Assembly (NCBI GenBank): GCA_019454705.1 | Contig: JACFNS010000217.1 | Location: 1-5,118 of the forward strand | Source of the DNA: Taibaiella sp. | Lineage (GTDB): Bacteria > Bacteroidota > Bacteroidia > Chitinophagales > Chitinophagaceae | Length of the DNA stretch: 5,118 nucleotides | Direction of reading: 5' to 3' | Shown: piece after piece, positions 1 to 5,118 of the stretch | Layout: the number at the start of each line of letters is the position of its first letter | Position numbering within the stretch: position 1 is the first letter of the stretch | Notes under the pieces: generated by a model | The model's input: the letters and a program-made list of their open reading frames with translations, nothing else | Databases searched by the model: none | What the model was told of the DNA's origin: nothing | Made by a program: the position numbers and the translations under genes

Positions 1-258
1 CACATACCATTTCACTATACGGCCGGGTATGATGGCATTAAGTTCCTGCGGGCGTTCTTCCTGTTTTAGCGTAGTAACATACCCACGCGCCCTTATATTC
101 TGCGTCCAGGGCAGGAAGAGAAGTATCAGCAAGAATATGATGATGGCAACAAACCATCTGCGGATATTGCTGTATTTATCTACCATATATACGCTGCCAA
201 AGGCCTGCATGGGCAAACCTTTTACGGCTCCTGTTACTATCGATTTTATTTCCTTCAT
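1..258 (-). CDS. HlyD-family periplasmic adaptor (membrane fusion) protein, N-terminal fragment
   Basis: The reading frame is open from an ATG at 258-256 to the left edge, giving 86 codons with no stop, so the gene is cut by the window. I translated it by hand. It shows a short basic cytoplasmic N-terminus (MKEIKSIVTG...), one membrane segment at about residues 35-50 (FVAIIIFLLILLFLPW), and then a periplasmic stretch. That stretch has the pattern expected where HlyD/EmrA adaptors begin their lipoyl-like half: RARGYVTTL, then RPQELNAIIPGRIVKWYV. Adaptors of this family are usually 350-450 residues, so most of it lies outside. They bridge an inner-membrane transporter to a TolC-type outer-membrane channel. 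The start lies 17 bp after the stop of the ABC gene, so the two are probably co-transcribed. No Shine-Dalgarno is seen; the start is preceded by A/T-rich sequence. The same frame stays open for 12 codons upstream but contains no ATG, GTG or TTG. The family is fairly certain; the exported substrate is unknown. Confidence 0.85.
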   Translation of the reverse strand, partial: MKEIKSIVTGAVKGLPMQAFGSVYMVDKYSNIRRWFVAIIIFLLILLFLPWTQNIRARGYVTTLKQEERPQELNAIIPGRIVKWYV

Positions 259-275
259 CTTTATACGGTTGATAG

Positions 276-1904
276 TTACAATACCAATTTTTTATCGCAC
301 CATGCCTGCACACCCGGCTGCTCCGATATAATAATTACAGTAGTGTCCTTCATCTCATTGTCTATATAGTCCAGCACATTCCGCGTCACCTCTTCGCCGC
401 ATGAAGAAGGATAATCCAGTAACAACAGTTTTGATTTGGCTACCAGTGCCCGCATCAGCAATATGCGGTTTACCGTTTCGTCCTGAAGGTCATATTTTCC
501 GGGGTAGATGCGCATATCATAACCATCTTTGTGCTCTTCTACAAATTTTTTCAATCCCGTTATTTCCGCCAGCCTGCTGATGGTGGAATAGGGTATGTCC
601 CTGCCACAAAGAATATTCTCCATAAGCGTGCCGTCAAATAAGCCGGACGATTGCAACATTATGCCTGTATTGTTACGCAAAGACAAGAGGCTATATTTAT
701 GAATAGGCAATCCATTGATGAGTACAGACCCCTTACCCGGTTTGAAAATACCAGCTATCAGTTTCAGCAATGTTGATTTGCCCGATCCGCTCGCACCGCT
801 GATCTGCAATTTTTCTCCGGGCAACAAATTAACTGAGATGTCAGACAGGACGTTCTGTCCATTGTCTTCGTATGAAAAGCTGAGTTTATTCACCTCAACA
901 TGTACACCTTGTTTTGCATCCGGCTCAAACATGGTTTCTTCTTCAGCCTCCAATGGTAGGGCTGCTACTTCATTAATTTTTTCTACGGCAGTTATCACAT
1001 CATATACCTGCTCCAGGTTGATGATGAGTTTTTCCACCGAATTAATAACAAGTATGATAATAATTTCCGCGGCTATAAACTGGCCGATATTCAGTTGCTG
1101 GCCGAAGAGGAGTATGGCACCAGCTATCAGCATAGCGGCTATAATAAATACTTTCAGGTACACCAGCGACCAGTATTGCAGCAACAATACTTTAAAGTGA
1201 TTGGTCCTGCTCTTCAGGTAGGCAGTAATATTGTTATCAGCTTTCCCGAGGTTAAAATCTTCCCTGAAAAACTTGTAATCAACTGCATTTAACGCCACCT
1301 GCTCCAGGTGGGCTGCCATCTTGTATTTATGCTTGCTCTCCTCCAGGCTTGTTTCCACACCTCTGTTTCCGCTCAAGTAGAGTATCAACACTATCACCAG
1401 TATTACCAATATGCCAAAGAATATAAATAATGGGTGATAAAGGGTAAGCAACAACAAACCGGCTAATATCTGTATAGTGGCTGTGGGCACATCCAGCAAT
1501 AACTTGGATATACCTTTTTGCAGTATCATGATGTCAAAGTAGCGGTTCATCAACTCGGGACGGTAATAATTCTCTGTCGCCTTTATATCCAGCCTGGGTA
1601 TAGTGTACGCATACTGAAAAGCATAACGCACATAAAGCTGCTGCTCTATCTTTTCTATGATTTTCATCTGGCTTACCTGGAAATAACCGTAGATAAAAGA
1701 ACCAAACACAACTAATGCTATCAACAACACTACCGAAGTGGACACAGCACCACCAAATACAAAACTTATAATGGCCTGTATACCCAGCGGCAGAGACAAC
1801 TGTACCAGTCCTGCCAATATTGCATAGAAGTAAATAGCGTATATCTCCCGCTTTTCATGCTTAAGTATGTCCAGAATCCTGAAAATATGGCCTCTATGCT
1901 TCAT
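276..1904 (-). CDS. ABC half-exporter (membrane domain + NBD) with degenerate catalytic motifs
   Basis: This is a 542-residue fused membrane-domain/NBD protein of the exporter type. Six hydrophobic segments fall at about 21-41, 54-76, 137-156, 159-178, 246-267 and 274-294, followed by an NBD from about 335. There is no N-terminal C39 peptidase domain. In the NBD an A-loop aromatic (Y345), Walker A (GASGSGKST, 370-378) and a Q-loop (Q418) are present. The signature position reads LQDET (473-477) instead of LSGGQ. Walker B reads LLLLDY (493-498), with Tyr498 where the catalytic Glu should be. The D-loop SALD is replaced by SCGE (501-504), and the H-loop His is Glu528. The protein stops 14 residues later, without the usual GxIxExGxHxxL tail. 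The frame is open throughout, so I do not call it a pseudogene. The ATG at 1904 follows an in-frame TAA, fixing the start. The downstream hlyD-like gene and divergent tetR-like gene suggest a regulated type I-like pump in the inner membrane. Whether it hydrolyses ATP, and what it exports, cannot be told from sequence. Confidence 0.92.
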   Translation of the reverse strand: MKHRGHIFRILDILKHEKREIYAIYFYAILAGLVQLSLPLGIQAIISFVFGGAVSTSVVLLIALVVFGSFIYGYFQVSQMKIIEKIEQQLYVRYAFQYAYTIPRLDIKATENYYRPELMNRYFDIMILQKGISKLLLDVPTATIQILAGLLLLTLYHPLFIFFGILVILVIVLILYLSGNRGVETSLEESKHKYKMAAHLEQVALNAVDYKFFREDFNLGKADNNITAYLKSRTNHFKVLLLQYWSLVYLKVFIIAAMLIAGAILLFGQQLNIGQFIAAEIIIILVINSVEKLIINLEQVYDVITAVEKINEVAALPLEAEEETMFEPDAKQGVHVEVNKLSFSYEDNGQNVLSDISVNLLPGEKLQISGASGSGKSTLLKLIAGIFKPGKGSVLINGLPIHKYSLLSLRNNTGIMLQSSGLFDGTLMENILCGRDIPYSTISRLAEITGLKKFVEEHKDGYDMRIYPGKYDLQDETVNRILLMRALVAKSKLLLLDYPSSCGEEVTRNVLDYIDNEMKDTTVIIISEQPGVQAWCDKKLVL

Positions 1905-1921
1905 AGCCGGTACATTTTATG

Positions 1922-1929
1922 CAAACTTA
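1922..1929 (-). promoter_or_regulatory. -7 box of the ABC-hlyD operon promoter (TAAGTTTG)
   Basis: On the minus strand this reads TAAGTTTG, an exact match to the Bacteroidota -7 consensus TAnnTTTG. It ends 17 nt before the ABC start codon, so transcription would begin only about 10 nt upstream of the ATG. I see no TTTG or TTG -33 element at the expected 17-23 bp upstream; that region is instead occupied by the palindrome at 1945-1963. The match is short and A/T-rich DNA yields chance hits, but its position just upstream of the gene supports it. Confidence 0.55.
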
Positions 1930-1944
1930 AATCAACTTTCAATC

Positions 1945-1963
1945 ATGATAGTAATACTATTAT
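1945..1963. promoter_or_regulatory. Candidate operator: imperfect 19-bp palindrome
   Basis: The sequence ATGATAGTAATACTATTAT is symmetric around A1954, with 8 of 9 arm positions complementary; the inner arms ATAGTA/TACTAT (1948-1960) are perfect. It lies 15 bp upstream of the ABC -7 box, over the place where the -33 element should be. A small dyad in a divergent tetR/target spacer is the usual form of a TetR-family operator, so the adjacent regulator is the obvious candidate ligand. A/T-rich DNA produces palindromes by chance, so binding is inference. Confidence 0.45.
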
Positions 1964-1995
1964 CTATAATAGCAATGATTTTATCTATAAAAGCA
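1960..1995. repeat. 15-bp direct repeat, 21-bp period, in the divergent promoter region
   Basis: Copy 1 is TTATCTATAATAGCA (1960-1974) and copy 2 is TTATCTATAAAAGCA (1981-1995): 14 of 15 bases identical, with starts exactly 21 bp apart. Two helical turns of B-DNA are about 21 bp, so both copies would face the same side of the helix. Copy 1 overlaps the right end of the palindrome by 4 bp and contains its own small dyad, CTATaATAG (1964-1972). Copy 2 covers the -33 region of the tetR promoter. This may be a paired binding site for the divergent regulator or for another protein. Confidence 0.5.
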
Positions 1996-2009
1996 TAACT
2001 CCGAATTCG

Positions 2010-2017
2010 TAATTTTG
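2010..2017 (+). promoter_or_regulatory. -7 box of the tetR promoter (TAATTTTG)
   Basis: This reads TAATTTTG, an exact match to the Bacteroidota TAnnTTTG -7 element, ending 15 nt before the ATG of the TetR-like gene. The implied leader is only about 8-10 nt. No TTTG or TTG is present at the -33 distance; repeat copy 2 (1981-1995) occupies that area. The arrangement mirrors the ABC promoter on the opposite strand. Confidence 0.55.
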
Positions 2018-2032
2018 CACTAAAGTTACAAG

Positions 2033-2707
2033 ATGGAGATACAAATCAGGCTCAACCCCAATCTCTATTTAAAAGACCCTGAGCAATCTGAGCTGGGGCG
2101 CAATATCATTAAGCATAGCATAGAAATGATACATGAGCTTGGTTTTGAAAGCTTTACATTCAAAAAACTGGCTGCTAATATTAATACTACCGAGGCCAGT
2201 GTTTACCGGTATTTTGAAAATAAACACAGGTTATTATCCTATATCATTAACTGGTATTGGACATGGATGGAATACCAGTTCAATTTTTACACTGGTAACG
2301 TCAAAAACCCGGTACAAAACATCAATATACTCATCAGCCTGTTGGTTTTCGAGCTGGACGATCAGTTTATATCTTCTCATATCAGCAAGGATAAATTATA
2401 CAATATTGTCACCTCCGAAAGTAACAAGCTCTACTTTACTCATCATGTAGAAGAAGACAACCAGGCGCGTATGTTCAAGCCATACAAAGACCTATGCCAC
2501 CGCATATCGCTCGTCTTTAACGAATACAACACTTCCTACCGCTTCTCTCACTCCCTGGCCAGCACGCTGGTAGAAACGGCTCACCATCAACAATTCTTCG
2601 CCAGGTACCTGCCATCACTTACAGATTTCGACAAACGGAAAATCAAAACAGAGCTGAAAGCTTTCTTGTCCCATATGGCTTTTAGCATGTTGGACAATAA
2701 AAAATAA
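2033..2707 (+). CDS. TetR/AcrR-family transcriptional regulator
   Basis: This 224-residue protein has a TetR-type N-terminal DNA-binding domain at about residues 22-70. Helix 1 runs GRNIIKHSIEMIHELGF, followed by the helix-turn-helix core FTFKKLAANINTTEASVYRYF (41-61) and ENKHRLL. The SVYRYF...K pattern (56-64) is the family hallmark. The rest (71-224) is a helical, unrecognised ligand-binding/dimerisation domain, as is normal, since this half diverges freely. Length is close to the usual 190-220. The ATG is the first possible start after an in-frame TAA at 2021-2023. It is transcribed divergently from the ABC-hlyD pair across a 128-bp spacer carrying dyad and direct-repeat elements, the classic arrangement for a local repressor that also controls itself. 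Family assignment is firm; the inducer and regulon are unknown. An activator role is possible, since neither promoter shows a -33 element. Confidence 0.9.
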   Translation: MEIQIRLNPNLYLKDPEQSELGRNIIKHSIEMIHELGFESFTFKKLAANINTTEASVYRYFENKHRLLSYIINWYWTWMEYQFNFYTGNVKNPVQNINILISLLVFELDDQFISSHISKDKLYNIVTSESNKLYFTHHVEEDNQARMFKPYKDLCHRISLVFNEYNTSYRFSHSLASTLVETAHHQQFFARYLPSLTDFDKRKIKTELKAFLSHMAFSMLDNKK

Positions 2708-2729
2708 AAGCGGCCTCTCAGCCGCCTTT
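2708..2729. terminator. Intrinsic terminator shared by convergent genes
   Basis: The stem GCGGC (2710-2714) pairs with GCCGC (2721-2725) around a 6-nt CTCTCA loop; A2708-A2709 can also pair with T2727-T2728 if C2726 bulges. Read on the minus strand, the hairpin is followed by CTTTTATTTTTT, a good U-tract ending the propeller-protein transcript. Read on the plus strand, only a short TTTA follows, so termination of tetR would be weaker. The stem starts 2 bp after the tetR stop, and the opposing gene's stop is 12 bp away. Confidence 0.75.
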
Positions 2730-2737
2730 ACTATTAT

Positions 2738-5118
2738 CTACTGTAGTACTATTCGTTTTCGCCCAAGCACTGCACGCTCGTCTCTCAACTCTACTATATA
2801 CACACCTGGCACCAGGTTATTAGTAGTAATATCTGTTTTACCACCATCAAATGTGCTTTCCCTGCGCCATACTATTTTGCCTGTATAGTCTATTATGTTT
2901 ACTGTAATAGCTTTACCTGCTACCATAGATGGCCCTGCTATCACTTTGAAGTTATCTTTCGCAGGATTGGGGGCTATTTTAAATACATCATCAGCATATG
3001 GTATTACCACTACTATATTTGTTGTGTCAGTTGTATCTGTTGTATCAGGGGGTATCACTACAGACCCCTGTAATACAGAACTCCACATACCGCGCCCGTA
3101 TGTAGCTGCCCATACCTCCTTGGTAGTGTTGTTAACAGCAAGGTCCAGCACTTCAATAAAAGGCATATTCTTACGAAAGGAAGCCCAGGCGCCTGCCGTA
3201 GTGCTGTCCATATAAAACACACCAAGGTCTGTACCCACATACATTACCTGGTAGGCTGTGTCATATTCAATACAACGAACCGGTACATTTGGAAGTCCTG
3301 TGTTTAGCTGCGACCATACACCTTTGTTATACTGCGCTACCTTCGTACTACCATAGCCGCTGAATGTAAGGTAAAACCTGCCACTATCTGTAGCATGTGG
3401 TTTAATATCTGAAATAGTTCCGCTGTAAGGCACTTTTATTGTGTCAAATGTTGCGTTATTGCCTCGTACGTAATTATCGGCATAAAACACTACCTGTGTA
3501 TCAGGGAATATAGCATAAATGGTAGGTGTATTACCGCCTGTCATTGCTACTCGTGTGCAATTACCGCCTGTTATAGCTGTACCTTGAATAGACATCCACG
3601 TATTACCTCTGTCCGGGCTGAAGTAAATATGTTTGAACCCGGCAACCAGGTGCCGGTTACTGTCTGGTGTAATAATAAACGGCGTAATCCATCCACCTGA
3701 CGGGTCGCCGGGTATGTTATTCTGTACATTTGTGAAACTATTGCCACCGTTTGTGGTGCGGCTGATAGAACCACCGTTTTGTGTAGAAGTATAGAACACA
3801 TTCGAATCGAGGGGATCAGCCTGGCAATCCATACCATCGCCACCGGTCAGGTCGTACCAGGTACCTCCCTGCAATCCCTTTGAACCATTATCCTGGCTGC
3901 CGCCCAACGCATAAGTAGCTGCATTGGTTACAGCATTCCTGTAAAACTGTGTGATGCTCAACCCATTAGAAATATCCATCCACAGCGGGCTGAACGGAGT
4001 TCTGGTTTTATATATACCTCCGTCATTACATTCAAACAATTCTCCCGTTAGCGGGTGATATGCGTAATAATGCTTGTCGGCGTGTACCGTCTGTACACCT
4101 GATACTACAGATGTCCATTGGTTCACTAATGTCCAGTTGCGGCCACCATTATTGGAGCCCCATGTATTTACACCACCTGCAAATACAATATTAGGATTCT
4201 GAGGGTGTATGGCAAATGCCAGGTCGTACCAACCTTGTACACCACAACCTTTCCCTTCAGGGCTGCTGGCTATCAAGTCCCCTATTTTAGCATTTGAAGC
4301 ACCGGCATTACAATTTGTTCCTGTTGGAGCATATACCTGTGTAAATGTTTTTCCGGTATCTACAGACTCATAAATACCCATCAGCCCATTACCACTATTA
4401 CACACCATAGCCCTCACCAGTGCAACATTGGCCGGAGTAACAGCCAGTGCTATACGACGGGCGTTATTAAGGTTGGTTACTACACTCCAGGTCATACCAC
4501 CGTTAGCAGATCGATATATCTCCCGGTCATCACTGTTTCTTGAACCATACATAATGCTGGTATCCGTAGGATGGTAAAGTACCTGAATAAAGTTGCCTGA
4601 TTGCCTGTTACTCCAGGTCACACCACCATCAAATGACTTGTATATCCCAAGGCTCGTAGCAAGAGTCAACGAGTTTGTATCCAATGGATTAATCAGCAGC
4701 CAATTGGTAGTCCTACCCTGAGATGTTGTCCAGGAAATACCGGTAGTATTCCATGTCTGTCCGCCATCCGTTGACTTGAGCACACCTATGCTATTGTTAT
4801 TATTATAGCTGGCACTACCACCATCCCGATCGCCTGTACACAAGTATATGGTATTGGGGTTCAGCGGGTTCACATCTATATCAGACACATCCGTCCTCGG
4901 CAGGTTATCAGACAACGATGTCCACGTCTGTCCATCGTTAGTAGTCTTCCATATACCACCGCCCGATGCACCTACCCAATAGGTATTACTGTCTGTGGGG
5001 TGAAATTCAACACAGTTAACACGGCCTATACCACCATAACCACTGTATGAAAGAAAAGGCCCGCGCAGTTTCCAGTCAGATTGGTCGGCTGTGGTTTTCA
5101 TCCTTGTCCTGTCAAACT
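2738..5118 (-). CDS. Secreted Asp-box beta-propeller protein with T9SS type A sorting domain (5' end missing)
   Basis: The frame is open from the stop at 2738-2740 to the right edge. An ATG at 5101 exists, but codons for FDRTR precede it without a stop and no signal peptide follows it, so the true start lies outside. Numbering from that Met (787 residues), there are eight Asp-box/BNR motifs (S/T-x-D/N-x-G-x-T-W type) at 53-60, 110-117, 156-163, 198-205, 246-253, 316-323, 449-456 and 495-502. The series ends with a closing blade containing YGRGMW (668-673). This is the sortilin/VPS10-like, GH74-like propeller architecture. A DTT repeat linker (686-694) leads to a C-terminal domain (about 705-787) with PNP (711-713), a DYTGK turn, LVPGVYIVEL and a basic RKRIVLQ end, matching the T9SS type A sorting domain. 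The protein should cross the outer membrane through T9SS and be released or surface-anchored after removal of this domain. Asp boxes are structural, so no enzymatic activity is claimed. It converges on tetR and appears unrelated to the pump. Confidence 0.9.
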   Translation of the reverse strand, partial: FDRTRMKTTADQSDWKLRGPFLSYSGYGGIGRVNCVEFHPTDSNTYWVGASGGGIWKTTNDGQTWTSLSDNLPRTDVSDIDVNPLNPNTIYLCTGDRDGGSASYNNNNSIGVLKSTDGGQTWNTTGISWTTSQGRTTNWLLINPLDTNSLTLATSLGIYKSFDGGVTWSNRQSGNFIQVLYHPTDTSIMYGSRNSDDREIYRSANGGMTWSVVTNLNNARRIALAVTPANVALVRAMVCNSGNGLMGIYESVDTGKTFTQVYAPTGTNCNAGASNAKIGDLIASSPEGKGCGVQGWYDLAFAIHPQNPNIVFAGGVNTWGSNNGGRNWTLVNQWTSVVSGVQTVHADKHYYAYHPLTGELFECNDGGIYKTRTPFSPLWMDISNGLSITQFYRNAVTNAATYALGGSQDNGSKGLQGGTWYDLTGGDGMDCQADPLDSNVFYTSTQNGGSISRTTNGGNSFTNVQNNIPGDPSGGWITPFIITPDSNRHLVAGFKHIYFSPDRGNTWMSIQGTAITGGNCTRVAMTGGNTPTIYAIFPDTQVVFYADNYVRGNNATFDTIKVPYSGTISDIKPHATDSGRFYLTFSGYGSTKVAQYNKGVWSQLNTGLPNVPVRCIEYDTAYQVMYVGTDLGVFYMDSTTAGAWASFRKNMPFIEVLDLAVNNTTKEVWAATYGRGMWSSVLQGSVVIPPDTTDTTDTTNIVVVIPYADDVFKIAPNPAKDNFKVIAGPSMVAGKAITVNIIDYTGKIVWRRESTFDGGKTDITTNNLVPGVYIVELRDERAVLGRKRIVLQ
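3020..3046 (-). repeat. Three 9-bp tandem units encoding a (Asp-Thr-Thr)3 linker
   Basis: Three consecutive imperfect 9-bp units (GATACAACA, GATACAACT, GACACAACA on the minus strand) encode DTTDTTDTT, directly after a PP pair and before the T9SS sorting domain. It forms a flexible, probably extended linker between the propeller and the secretion tag. Short repeats of this kind can change copy number by slippage without breaking the frame. Confidence 0.8.

Noticed and set aside
29..331. Plus-strand open frame of 100 codons opposite the adaptor start and ABC end
   Set aside because: It lies antisense to two coherent minus-strand genes, its translation shows no domain pattern, and it spans their junction.
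715..1200. Plus-strand open frame of 161 codons inside the ABC gene
   Set aside because: It is antisense to the Walker A and membrane-domain coding region, with Ser/Ile-rich, unrecognisable translation typical of a shadow frame.
276..1904. Calling the ABC gene a pseudogene because of its broken motifs
   Set aside because: There are no internal stops or frameshifts, the membrane domain and P-loop are intact, and the spacing to the adaptor gene is tight; I checked the codons at each altered motif and they are in frame.
1960..1995. Start of a CRISPR array or an IS end
   Set aside because: There are only two 15-bp copies with a 6-bp gap, no further units, and no transposase or target duplications nearby.
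2133..2450. Second plus-strand frame within the tetR gene
   Set aside because: It overlaps the HTH-encoding sequence in another frame; the main frame has clear TetR family residues and this one has none.
2895..3843. Small open frames on both strands within the propeller gene
   Set aside because: All overlap the well-supported T9SS cargo gene out of frame and show no domain or start context of their own.
3596..4945. Annotating the Asp-box protein as a sialidase
   Set aside because: Asp boxes are structural motifs shared by many propellers; I cannot see the sialidase arginine triad or FRIP motif.
5099..5101. ATG at 5101 as the true start of the T9SS cargo gene
   Set aside because: The frame continues upstream to the window edge (FDRTR before the Met), and no signal peptide follows the Met although a T9SS cargo requires one.

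Overview
The window looks like a stretch of a Bacteroidota chromosome, probably Chitinophagaceae or a near relative; the family-level placement is inference. Three things point this way. One gene ends in a type IX secretion (T9SS) type A sorting domain, which is confined to this phylum. Both promoters of the divergent pair have a TAnnTTTG -7 box. None of the starts that can be judged has a clear Shine-Dalgarno sequence.

Layout, left to right. Positions 1-258 (minus strand) hold the first 86 codons of a HlyD-type periplasmic adaptor that runs off the left edge. Positions 276-1904 (minus) hold a 542-residue ABC half-exporter, 17 bp upstream of the adaptor and presumably in the same operon. Positions 1905-2032 are a 128-bp divergent control region with two back-to-back -7 boxes, an imperfect 19-bp palindrome, and a 15-bp direct repeat spaced exactly 21 bp apart. 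Positions 2033-2707 (plus) hold a TetR/AcrR-type regulator. Positions 2708-2737 hold a hairpin terminator between convergent genes. Positions 2738-5118 (minus) hold a large secreted Asp-box beta-propeller protein with a T9SS C-terminal domain; its 5' end and signal peptide lie beyond the right edge.

The likely functional unit is tetR <-> ABC-hlyD: a regulator controlling a type I-like export pump. An outer-membrane TolC-type partner would be expected further left, outside the window. The main oddity is the ABC protein. Its Walker A and Q-loop are intact, but the LSGGQ signature, the catalytic Walker B glutamate, the D-loop and the H-loop histidine are all replaced, and the protein ends right after the H-loop region. 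The reading frame is otherwise open and coherent, so this looks like an evolved non-canonical nucleotide-binding domain (NBD) and not a decayed gene. The T9SS-exported propeller protein is a separate transcription unit with no visible link to the pump.
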